Origin: an uncultured Anaerolineaceae bacterium
Lineage (GTDB): Bacteria; Chloroflexota; Anaerolineae; Anaerolineales; Anaerolineaceae
NCBI GenBank assembly: GCA_937907495.1
Contig: CALESS010000449.1
Location: 1-5,149, forward strand
Reading direction: 5' to 3'
Length of the DNA stretch: 5,149 nucleotides
This document shows, piece after piece, positions 1-5,149 of this stretch; the stretch's first letter is position 1, and every line of letters begins with the position of its first letter. A model generated the notes under the pieces. That model saw only the letters and a program-made list of their open reading frames with translations, had not been told where the DNA came from and did not search any database. The translations under genes were made by a program, and so were the position numbers.

Positions 1-1044
1 CATGTGGTCATTGCCAATGGCCGCCGCCAGGTGGGTTTTGCCAGTGCCATAGCTGCCAGTGAAAACCAGCCAGCCGCGCGGGTTCTCGGCAAACGTCTGC
101 GCCCGGCGCAGTGCCCTGGTGAGGTTATCGCGCTGTTCCAGGGTCAGGTTCTCATTCTGGCGCAGGTTAAAGGTCGCAAAGGTGCGGCTGGCGTGTAATT
201 CGAGGGTTGAAAGCAGGGGATGCAGGCTCTCGCGCATTGCTGCCCGGTAATCGGGAGCGTGGATGCGTACCAGGGTCACCCGCTCGGCATCTTGCAGGCG
301 CGAGCTGATGCGCCCATCCAGCTCATCCAGCCCCACATTGGTGGTGAGGACCGTGGGCAGGCGGTTGATATAGCGGAAATTGATGATCTGGAAGATTTTT
401 TCTTCCGCCCACGGAGTGGCATTCTGGGTGCCCAGGTCATCCAAAACCAGCAGATGCACGCTGCGCAATTCTTCAAATCGCTCCTCGAACGAGAGATCGG
501 AGGATTGATACGAATAGCGCAGCCAGTCCAGCAGGTCCGGCACGGTGAGGAAGATGGTTTCCACGCCGTAGGAGAGTGCAAAATTGGCGATGGCCGCGGC
601 CAGGTGGGTTTTGCCGGTGCCGTAGGGGCCCATCAGCAGCAGCCAGCCATCGAGGTGCTCGGCATAGGTGCGGGCCTGCTTGTGGGCAAACTCCAGCGAA
701 TCGGTCTGGGTTTTGGGCAGGCCATGCCGCCCCTGGGTGGAGAAGTTTTCAAAGGTCATCTGGGTGTAGCCCTGCAGATTGCTCATCTTCTGCAGGCGGC
801 TGTGTACCCCCTGGGCTGCCTCGCGCTGGCGGCAGGTGCACAGGCTGATGCGCCCAAAATCGGGGTGACCCACCGGCAGCTCCTGGCTGATGTAGCCGAT
901 GCAATGACACAACGGGCAGTCCGGGTCGCCGGGCAGGCCGGCATCCACCCGGTTTTCAGCGCTCGATGAAGTCGTCGTATTCGCTTTTCCCGCTTTTGCG
1001 GCCTTTTCGGCCAGTTTTCTCAGTGTCTCGTCTATATGTGTCAT
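1..1044 (-). CDS. DnaC/DnaI-like helicase-loader ATPase with tandem AAA+ domains (3' end beyond window)
   Basis: An uninterrupted frame of 348 codons runs off the left edge, so the C-terminus is missing. The ATG at 1044-1042 is chosen because AGAGGA (1049-1054) lies 4 nt upstream. Residues 1-36 are basic/polar. Residues 43-71 carry a likely zinc site, C43-x2-C46-x-C48, H60 and C69-x-C71, comparable to the zinc-binding helicase-contact domain of Bacillus DnaI. The first AAA+ domain has Walker A GPYGTGKT (139-146), Walker B LLVLDDLG (198-205), sensor-1 TTN (234-236) and arginine-finger-like RISSRL (245-250). A second copy begins near residue 288 and shows Walker A GSYGTGKT (330-337) before the edge. 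Family knowledge: such ATPases load DnaB-type helicase onto DNA or mediate restart. The position directly behind dnaB and a DnaD-like gene supports that role over a transposon IstB. The loader role is inferred; the AAA+ assignment is firm. Confidence 0.88.
   Translation of the reverse strand, partial: MTHIDETLRKLAEKAAKAGKANTTTSSSAENRVDAGLPGDPDCPLCHCIGYISQELPVGHPDFGRISLCTCRQREAAQGVHSRLQKMSNLQGYTQMTFENFSTQGRHGLPKTQTDSLEFAHKQARTYAEHLDGWLLLMGPYGTGKTHLAAAIANFALSYGVETIFLTVPDLLDWLRYSYQSSDLSFEERFEELRSVHLLVLDDLGTQNATPWAEEKIFQIINFRYINRLPTVLTTNVGLDELDGRISSRLQDAERVTLVRIHAPDYRAAMRESLHPLLSTLELHASRTFATFNLRQNENLTLEQRDNLTRALRRAQTFAENPRGWLVFTGSYGTGKTHLAAAIGNDHM
10..183 (-). repeat. Internal duplication, copy 2 (front of second AAA+ domain)
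   Basis: Encodes residues 288-345 and is the partner of the copy at 583-756. The Walker A lysine and threonine (K336, T337) are intact, so the second domain could bind ATP. Walker B, sensor and finger residues of this copy would lie beyond the left edge of the window and cannot be judged. Confidence 0.82.
583..756 (-). repeat. Internal duplication, copy 1 (front of first AAA+ domain)
   Basis: Encodes residues 97-154 of the loader-like protein. It aligns without gaps to residues 288-345 at a constant offset of 191 residues (573 bp). Of the 21 residues from W134 to N154, 16 are identical to the second copy, and G133, E129, A128, T126, A124, A120, L117, D115, F101, F98 and T97 also match. Similarity is visible in the DNA around the P-loop codons but is diverged elsewhere, so this is an old duplication rather than an assembly artefact. 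Confidence 0.85.
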
Positions 1045-1666
1045 CCCGTCCTCTTTCCTGCCACTTGCGCAGAATCGCCAGTACATAAGCCCAGGTGCGG
1101 GCATTGTTGACGACTGCGGCGTGCATGGCATCCTCGATCCAGGGCAGCGGGTAGGCTGCCTCGGCATCGCGCAGTTCATCGGCAATCATCGGCGTCAGGG
1201 GGCCGATGTTCTCTTCATAAAGTTTATAGATGGAGGGCCGTTCATCCTTCAGGCTGGCTGGCAGGTGAGATTGCAAATCTGGCTGCCACTTGCCCTCCTG
1301 CCAGGCTTTGAGGGTTGCCCGGCCGCGCACCGTGTTGAGGAAGTACACTCCCTGCTCGGCGGGCTGATCCGGGTGCAGGGCCAGCAGCAGGCTGCCACGC
1401 TCCACCGCCCGTCCCAGGGCATCCGTCAGGGCCACCCGCGGGTCCCCGCCGCTGCGCAGGCCGCTCACAAAGGTCTGATCTGCCCAGAAATCCTCGTAGA
1501 GGATGTAGCGCATCTCGCCATGTTGCCTTTCCACAAACCAGATGGCATACAAGGTCACCTTCAATTCCCCCAGGTGGTCAATCTCTGGCAGCAGCTCGCT
1601 GAAGAATTGCGCCGGCAGGGGCGTGAGGTGGGTTTTTCCCGGCGGAAACCCGGCAAAGCGTTTCAT
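956..1666 (-). CDS. DnaD-like replication initiation/primosome protein
   Basis: A 236-residue protein. The N-terminal two thirds look like a DnaD-type winged-helix region (for example around LPEIDHLGELKVTLYAIWF, residues 26-44). Residues 145-205 match the DnaD/DnaB-like C-terminal helical domain (DDBH2): IYKLYEENIGPLTPMI at the start, and YVLAILRKW (194-202), which fits the family's YxxxILxxW signature. In Bacillus, DnaD is a primosome scaffold that binds DNA and helps recruit the helicase with DnaB and DnaI; acting in the same process here is inferred from context. The tail (about 205-236) is highly charged and basic, plausibly DNA-binding. The gene starts 3 nt after the dnaB stop, with a weak CGGAAG ribosome site that overlaps the end of dnaB. 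Its last 89 nt overlap the loader-like gene in another frame, which implies co-transcription and perhaps translational coupling. Confidence 0.88.
   Translation of the reverse strand: MKRFAGFPPGKTHLTPLPAQFFSELLPEIDHLGELKVTLYAIWFVERQHGEMRYILYEDFWADQTFVSGLRSGGDPRVALTDALGRAVERGSLLLALHPDQPAEQGVYFLNTVRGRATLKAWQEGKWQPDLQSHLPASLKDERPSIYKLYEENIGPLTPMIADELRDAEAAYPLPWIEDAMHAAVVNNARTWAYVLAILRKWQERGRDDTYRRDTEKTGRKGRKSGKSEYDDFIER
1049..1054 (-). promoter_or_regulatory. Ribosome binding site of the loader-like gene, inside the DnaD-like gene
   Basis: The minus strand reads AGAGGA, then 4 nt (CGGG), then ATG at 1044. This decides for the upstream ATG over the GTG at 948, which has no purine-rich stretch before it. 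Confidence 0.65.
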
Positions 1667-1669
1667 GGG

Positions 1670-3064
1670 TTACTTCCGACCGGGTGGGGGCGGCGGTTCC
1701 GGCATGGAGACGCGGGCCGCATTCTGGAAGCGCGCCAGGTTGTTATGGAACAGCACGCCAATGCCGCCGTGGGTGGGGCCGTTGCGGTGCTTGGCCACAA
1801 TCAGTTCGGCGGGCGTGAGCGTTTCGCGGTTCAATTCTTCGGCTTCGGGCTTATGGATAAAGACCACGATATCCGCATCCTGCTCAATGGAGCCGGATTC
1901 TCGCAGGTCGGAGAGTTGGGGTTTCTTGCCCTCGCGGTGCTCAACCGCCCGCGAAAGCTGGGCTGCCGTCAGCACAGGCACATTCAGCTCGCGGGCCAAC
2001 CCCTTGAGCGTGCGGGAGATGTAGGCCACCTCCTGCACCCGGTTTTCATTGCGGGAATCGCTCGCCATCAATTGCAAATAGTCCACGATCACCAGGTCGA
2101 GGTGGAACTCCATCATCAGGCGGCGGCACTTGGTGCGCAGTTGAATCGGGGTGATGGCCGGGGTGTCATCGAGGAAGATGGTGGTGTTGGAAAGCGACTC
2201 GACGGCGATGATGAAACGCCGCCATTCATCCTCTTGCAGCTTGCCGGTGCGCAGATGCTGGGTATCAATCCCGGTCTCCTGGGCGATAAGACGCTGTACC
2301 AACTGCTCGTTGGACATTTCCAGCGAGAAGATGGCCACATGTTTTTTAAAACGCTGGGCGGCGTTTTTGGCCGCCGAAAGCAGGAAGCCGGTCTTCCCGG
2401 CGCCGGGGCGGCCGGCCACAATGATCAAATCTGAATTTTGCAGCCCACCCAACAGGTGATCCAGGTCATCCAGGCCGGTGGGCACACCCGCGATCTCATC
2501 CCCGGCTTGCGCCAGGTGGTCCACCCGGTCGTAAACGGCACTTAATACCGCACGAATGGGCTGGATATCCTTGGTGGCGCGGCGGTCGCTGATGCTGAAA
2601 ACGGATTTCTCCGCCTCCCCCAACACGGTATCCACAGTGCGGGTGGTATCCATTGCCAGGCGGGCCATCTCATTGGCCGAACTCAGCATCCGGCGGCGAA
2701 TGGAAGCATCCTCGATGATGCGCCCGTATTGCTGGGCGTGCAGCGAGGTGGGCGTCTGGCTGATCATGGCGGTGATGTAGGCTGCGCCGCCAATCTCTGC
2801 CAGTTGACCGCGGTTTTCCAGCATGTCGCAGACGGTCAGGTAATCCAGTTTGGCGTGCCGTTCTTGCAGTTCTGCAAACGTCTCCCAGATCCAGCGATTG
2901 CGGATGATGTAGAAGTCATCCGGCCGCAGGAATTGGGCGACATCAAAATACGTCTCGGGGTTGATCAGCACCGCGCCGATGACGGCCTCTTCAGCCTCGC
3001 GGCTGTGCGGCAGTCCTTTCGGCTCTTCCACCGGTGCATCCTCAAAGGGGGGGAAATCATCCAT
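1670..3064 (-). CDS. dnaB: Replicative DNA helicase DnaB
   Basis: 464 residues, the usual length for DnaB (about 440-470). This is the hexameric, ATP-driven 5'-3' helicase that unwinds DNA at the replication fork and binds primase through its N-terminal domain. The N-terminal domain is residues 19-120 (PHSREAEEAVIGAVL, LDYLTVCDMLENRG), the linker about 120-190, and the RecA-like domain about 191-450. That domain has Walker A GRPGAGKT (218-225), SLEM (247-250), Walker B LVIVDYLQL (324-332), TAAQLSRAVEHR (366-377), LSDLRESGSIEQDADIV (384-400) and KHRNGPTHGGIGVLFH (425-440), which carries the arginine-finger region. Walker A is slightly unusual, with GAGKT where E. coli has SMGKT. The frame ends in a short Pro-rich tail. 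No intein is present. The start is preceded only by a weak GGAAAA, but the N-terminus aligns well with the family. It is the first gene of the dnaB / dnaD-like / loader block. Confidence 0.96.
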   Translation of the reverse strand: MDDFPPFEDAPVEEPKGLPHSREAEEAVIGAVLINPETYFDVAQFLRPDDFYIIRNRWIWETFAELQERHAKLDYLTVCDMLENRGQLAEIGGAAYITAMISQTPTSLHAQQYGRIIEDASIRRRMLSSANEMARLAMDTTRTVDTVLGEAEKSVFSISDRRATKDIQPIRAVLSAVYDRVDHLAQAGDEIAGVPTGLDDLDHLLGGLQNSDLIIVAGRPGAGKTGFLLSAAKNAAQRFKKHVAIFSLEMSNEQLVQRLIAQETGIDTQHLRTGKLQEDEWRRFIIAVESLSNTTIFLDDTPAITPIQLRTKCRRLMMEFHLDLVIVDYLQLMASDSRNENRVQEVAYISRTLKGLARELNVPVLTAAQLSRAVEHREGKKPQLSDLRESGSIEQDADIVVFIHKPEAEELNRETLTPAELIVAKHRNGPTHGGIGVLFHNNLARFQNAARVSMPEPPPPPGRK

Positions 3065-3086
3065 CAGCGTTTTTCCAATTCGGGAG

Positions 3087-3113
3087 AAAAAACCGGGGTG
3101 CGTGAACCCCGGT
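3087..3113 (-). terminator. Intrinsic terminator after the BFN gene, just upstream of dnaB
   Basis: On the minus strand an 8-bp GC-rich stem (ACCGGGGT with ACCCCGGT, outer pair A-T) encloses a 6-nt loop and is followed directly by six T residues. It lies 14 nt past the BFN stop codon and 22 nt before the dnaB start codon. The stem has no T tract on the other side, so it works only for leftward transcription. Confidence 0.85.
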
Positions 3114-3127
3114 GAAACAGGTTGGAC

Positions 3128-3736
3128 CTACCGGTCATCATCTTCTTCCGGCGTGCCGGGGGCATCCTCATCGTCCTCGTCCTCCGGGCCAGCCGGCAGG
3201 TCGAGGTTTAATTGATCCAGAAAATCTTCAAACACCGTCAGGCGCTCTTCGCTTTCCGGGGTTTCGTCTTCAAAATGGGTCTCGGATTGATTTGCACCGT
3301 TCTCATCCGTCTTTTCATCAATGTCCACTTCGGGCGTCAGGCCGGCGGCATCCAGCACTTCCCGCGCAATCAGGATCGGCACATTCCAACGCACGGCCAG
3401 GGCCAGGGCATCCGAGGGGCGGCAGTCCACTTCAACCTGCTCATCGTCCTGTTCGATGACCAGCTCGCCATAAAATACATCTTCTTTCAGTTCCACCACC
3501 TGCACCCGCACCAGGCGGCCGCCCATTTTCTGGATGGCGTTTTTCAACAGGTCGTGGGTTTGCGGCCGGGCCACTTCAATTTCCTGCAAGGCAATCGTGA
3601 TGGCTTCCGCTTCATAAGGGCCAATCCAGATTGGCAGGTACCGCTCGGCATTCACCTCCCGCAGCACCACAATCCGCTGCTGGTTGGTCAGGCTGACGCG
3701 GACACTATCAATGACTACCTCTACCATTCGGGACAT
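3128..3736 (-). CDS. Bifunctional nuclease (BFN/DUF151) family protein with acidic tail
   Basis: 202 residues from the ATG at 3736. Residues 1-135 form the BFN (DUF151, PF02577) domain: MVEVVIDSVRV (4-14), LPIWIGPYEAEAI (34-46), RPQTHDLL (57-64) and CRPSDALALAVR (105-116), all typical of this family (for example Thermotoga TM0160). Plant and archaeal/bacterial relatives have been linked to RNase/DNase activity, but the cellular role in bacteria is unclear. Residues from about 136 are low-complexity and strongly acidic, ending in a run of Glu/Asp. GAGG (3746-3749) lies 9 nt before the chosen start; the ATG at 3727 is an alternative, adding AGGTGA at 11 nt. The frame stays open upstream to 3964, but that extension crosses the promoter region and the divergent RNase gene and has no family similarity. 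Followed closely by a terminator. Confidence 0.92.
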   Translation of the reverse strand: MSRMVEVVIDSVRVSLTNQQRIVVLREVNAERYLPIWIGPYEAEAITIALQEIEVARPQTHDLLKNAIQKMGGRLVRVQVVELKEDVFYGELVIEQDDEQVEVDCRPSDALALAVRWNVPILIAREVLDAAGLTPEVDIDEKTDENGANQSETHFEDETPESEERLTVFEDFLDQLNLDLPAGPEDEDDEDAPGTPEEDDDR

Positions 3737-3783
3737 GTTCACCTGCCTCTTCAAGAATCGGGTGACGCGTTCCACCCACGCTA

Positions 3784-3812
3784 ATTCTAACACGCCGCCG
3801 GGGGAGATGCAA
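3784..3812 (-). promoter_or_regulatory. Promoter candidate for the BFN gene
   Basis: On the minus strand, -35 TTGCAT (3807-3812) and -10 TAGAAT (3784-3789) are separated by exactly 17 nt. The -10 is preceded by TGT, giving an extended -10. Predicted transcription start is near 3777, about 40 nt before the start codon. The -35 matches the consensus only in its TTG half. An 8-G run lies just upstream at 3824-3831. Confidence 0.55.
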
Positions 3813-3873
3813 CGAGATTCGGCGGGGGGGGTGTGAGGGTGCGGGCCGCGCCGCAGCTTGCACCCGGATGCGC

Positions 3874-3879
3874 TATAAT
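3874..3879 (+). promoter_or_regulatory. -10 box (TATAAT) upstream of the RNase T2 gene
   Basis: A perfect TATAAT in the context GCGCTATAATC, with a predicted start near 3886 and a leader of about 50 nt. No good -35 lies at 16-18 nt; TTGCAC (3858-3863) is only 10 nt away. An inverted repeat GGGTGC (3837-3842) / GCACCC (3860-3865), 17 nt apart, spans the -35 region and could be a regulator site. Confidence 0.5.
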
Positions 3880-3926
3880 CCAGCCACGGCCCCCGGACTG
3901 CGGCGGGTGCCGGATTCCTCATTTTG

Positions 3927-3931
3927 AAGGA
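3927..3931 (+). promoter_or_regulatory. Ribosome binding site fixing the TTG start of the RNase T2 gene
   Basis: AAGGA followed by a 7-nt spacer and TTG at 3939. This is ideal spacing. The earlier in-frame TTG at 3924 abuts the same AAGGA and has no such site before it. Confidence 0.7.
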
Positions 3932-3938
3932 ACATCCC

Positions 3939-4706
3939 TTGTCAAAAAGAAAACGCTCATCCAAACAATTGTGGAGCTCGCTGGCGGTACTGCTGATGGT
4001 GGCGCTGGTCTATTATTTCAACGCCCTGCAAGCGCCGGCGGAGATCACCGCCACCCTGCCGCCGCCGGTTACCCTGCCCGCCGGGCCGCCCGTCTCATCC
4101 GCCAGCCCGGATTTCCCGGTCAGCCTGGCGCCGGAGTTTGACTACTACGTGCTTTCGCTCTCCTGGTCGCCGGAATATTGCGCCACGGATGGCAGCAACG
4201 ACACCCAGCAGTGCAGCCTGGGGCGCAAGCTGGGCTTTGTTTTGCATGGCCTGTGGCCGCAATACGAGCGCGGCTACCCCAGCAATTGTGCCGATACGCC
4301 CTTCCCGGCTTCTCTCCAGCAGGATTTCGCTGGCTTGTACCCCAGTGATGCCCTGTTTCGCCATGAGTGGGAGAAACACGGCACCTGCTCTGGCTTGCAG
4401 CCCGCCGATTACCTGGTTGCGTCCCGCGCTCTGCGGGATGCGGTGACCATCCCGGATGCCTACCGCTCCCCGCCCGAGCCTTTCCGCACCACGGCTGCCC
4501 AACTGGTGGAGGATTTCCTGGCGGCAAACCCGGCCCTGCAAGGGGATGGGCTGGCGGTATGGTGTTCTGACTCCGGGCGCTTCCTGCGGGAGTTGCGGGT
4601 GTGCTTCACCCCCGCGGGGGAGGCTCGCCCCTGCAGCGCGGAGATCCTGCGGGGTGCTGCCAAAAGCTGCGGGCAGGCCAATTTTTTGGTGCGCAATGTG
4701 AAGTAG
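3939..4706 (+). CDS. Ribonuclease T2 family protein, secreted or membrane-anchored
   Basis: 255 residues from TTG 3939. The N-terminus is a basic stretch (SKRKRSSKQ) then a hydrophobic segment (about 11-27), an export signal. A possible signal peptidase I site follows A32-P-A34; if uncut it would be an anchor. A Pro-rich linker (about 35-60) leads to the catalytic domain. That domain starts near 66 (DYYVLSLSWSPEYC) and has both T2 active-site motifs, CAS I LHGLWPQY (102-109, catalytic H103) and CAS II FRHEWEKHGTC (140-150, H142, E143, H147). Eight cysteines in the exported part (81, 92, 117, 150 and four near the C-terminus) suggest four disulfides. T2 enzymes cut RNA with little base specificity via 2',3'-cyclic phosphates, as E. 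coli RNase I does in the periplasm; nutrient or phosphate scavenging is a reasonable guess. Divergent from the BFN gene; no obvious terminator follows it. Confidence 0.95.
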   Translation: MSKRKRSSKQLWSSLAVLLMVALVYYFNALQAPAEITATLPPPVTLPAGPPVSSASPDFPVSLAPEFDYYVLSLSWSPEYCATDGSNDTQQCSLGRKLGFVLHGLWPQYERGYPSNCADTPFPASLQQDFAGLYPSDALFRHEWEKHGTCSGLQPADYLVASRALRDAVTIPDAYRSPPEPFRTTAAQLVEDFLAANPALQGDGLAVWCSDSGRFLRELRVCFTPAGEARPCSAEILRGAAKSCGQANFLVRNVK

Positions 4707-4741
4707 CAGGCAGCATTCGGATGCGGGCTTGACGCATGGGC

Positions 4742-4747
4742 TATAAT
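4742..4747 (+). promoter_or_regulatory. -10 box (TATAAT) upstream of the lipoprotein gene
   Basis: A perfect TATAAT in the context GGGCTATAATA, 35 nt after the RNase T2 stop, with a predicted start near 4754. TTGACG (4729-4734) matches a -35 well but is only 7 nt from the -10, too close for a normal sigma-70-type promoter. A small inverted repeat ATGCG (4721-4725) / CGCAT (4733-4737) overlaps it. The lipoprotein therefore probably has its own transcript. Confidence 0.5.
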
Positions 4748-4752
4748 AAATA

Positions 4753-4814
4753 CAGCGATGGGGGAACCAGGCCCCCGGCTGGAACGTCTAATGTGGAGAG
4801 AGAAGCCGTTTTTT
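4753..4814 (+). promoter_or_regulatory. Structured leader upstream of the lipoprotein gene
   Basis: A hairpin at 4753-4781 pairs CAGC with GCTG and GGGGG (4760-4764) with CCCCC (4772-4776) around a 7-nt loop, placing it at the very 5' end of the predicted transcript. A second, weaker pairing CGGCT (4776-4780) with AGCCG (4804-4808) is followed by six T residues (4809-4814) and shares bases with the first. The two are mutually exclusive, as in an attenuator, but the second stem has only 5 bp and a 23-nt loop, so function is uncertain. Confidence 0.3.
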
Positions 4815-4833
4815 GCTGGAAGAGGAGAACAAA

Positions 4834-5149
4834 ATGAAACGCATTGCCCTGATTTCGCTCGTCATCCTGGCTGCCCTATCTTTGCTGGCAGCCTGTAATT
4901 TATTCGGCAACAGCCCGGTGCCGGATGACATCAATGGCATCAATACCCTGGCTGCCCAGACCATTGTGGCCCGGCAGACCCAGGCCGCCTTTGAAACGCT
5001 GGTTGCCCAATTGACCCAGGTGATGCAAAATACGCCCGTCGCGCCCTCCCTCACCGTCCTGCCGCCCACCCAGCCGCCGCCGCCCCTTGCCAGCGAGACC
5101 CCCCTCCCGCCCCCCCCCACTCCACCGCCCCCCCTGCTTCCCACTTCCA
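4834..5149 (+). CDS. Lipoprotein, N-terminal part (runs off window)
   Basis: 105 codons are visible and the frame is open at the right edge. The ATG has a good ribosome site (GGAG, 4824-4827, 6 nt spacer). Residues 1-20 are a lipoprotein signal peptide (M-K-R, then a hydrophobic core) ending in a lipobox LAAC, so C21 is the lipidated first residue of the mature protein; it would sit on the outer face of the membrane. Residues about 33-65 are rich in Ala, Gln, Thr and Leu with heptad-like spacing (TIVARQTQAAFETLVAQLTQ), likely a helix or coiled coil. From about 67 on there is a Pro/Thr-rich, disordered linker encoded by long C runs (nine at 5110-5118, seven at 5128-5134). From memory, this layout resembles Chloroflexota lipoproteins whose linker leads to an Ig-like (NBR1-like) or other extracellular domain, but that domain would be outside the window, so function is unknown. 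Confidence 0.85.
   Translation, partial: MKRIALISLVILAALSLLAACNLFGNSPVPDDINGINTLAAQTIVARQTQAAFETLVAQLTQVMQNTPVAPSLTVLPPTQPPPPLASETPLPPPPTPPPPLLPTS

Noticed and set aside
276..581. A 101-codon minus-strand frame
   Set aside because: It is a shifted reading of the AAA+ gene; the frame that carries Walker A, Walker B and sensor 1 is continuous across it.
220..969. A 249-codon open frame on the + strand
   Set aside because: It is antisense to the tandem AAA+ gene, whose Walker and zinc motifs are unmistakable.
1..1044. An IS21 IstB transposition helper as the identity of the AAA+ gene
   Set aside because: There is no istA partner or terminal inverted repeat in view, the N-terminal Cys/His cluster is DnaI-like, and the gene sits behind dnaB and a DnaD-like gene.
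1121..2434. A 437-codon open frame on the + strand
   Set aside because: It lies opposite the clear DnaB and DnaD-like genes, shows no recognisable family motif, and is the usual antisense openness of GC-rich DNA.
3212..3784. A 190-codon + strand frame
   Set aside because: Antisense to the BFN gene, with composition typical of a shadow frame.
3737..3964. An N-terminal extension of the BFN gene to the ATG at 3964
   Set aside because: It would cross the -10 of the RNase gene and the BFN promoter candidate, overlap the RNase start, and add 76 residues with no family similarity.
4788..5144. A minus-strand glycine-rich 118-codon frame
   Set aside because: It is the complement of the Pro-rich linker codons of the lipoprotein; the + strand has signal peptide, lipobox and ribosome site.
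5101..5149. Suspected frameshift in the C-rich runs at the lipoprotein end
   Set aside because: Reading codon by codon keeps a plausible Pro/Thr-rich linker in frame to the last complete codon, so no indel is needed.

Overview
The window reads as a chromosomal segment of a moderately GC-rich bacterium, most likely a member of the Chloroflexota (Anaerolineae-like). That guess rests on three things: a Firmicutes-style DnaD/DnaI-like primosome set next to a DnaB helicase, a bifunctional-nuclease (BFN/DUF151) gene, and an Ala/Gln-rich lipoprotein with a Pro/Thr-rich linker. It is inference from gene content, not a database result. Coding density is high and there is no RNA gene, insertion sequence or CRISPR array.

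Minus strand, read right to left (3736 to 1): a BFN-family gene (3128-3736) ends in a clear intrinsic terminator (3087-3113). Next comes a tightly packed replication block: the replicative helicase DnaB (1670-3064), a DnaD-like primosome protein 3 nt further on (956-1666), and a DnaC/DnaI-like AAA+ helicase loader (1044 to beyond position 1) whose start lies 89 nt inside the DnaD-like gene. The three products form a coherent helicase / primosome-scaffold / loader set.

Plus strand, divergent from the BFN gene: a secreted or membrane-anchored RNase T2 (3939-4706) that most likely starts at TTG, then the N-terminal part of a lipoprotein (from 4834 to beyond the window end). Both have a perfect TATAAT box upstream. 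The 202-bp intergenic region 3737-3938 holds the divergent promoters.

The most unusual item is the loader-like protein. After a DnaI-like Cys/His cluster and a full AAA+ ATPase domain it begins a second AAA+ copy, with its own intact Walker A, exactly 191 residues (573 bp) downstream. It therefore appears to be a tandem double-AAA+ helicase loader, cut off by the window edge. Nothing else looks like a wholly new system; the remaining findings concern expression signals.
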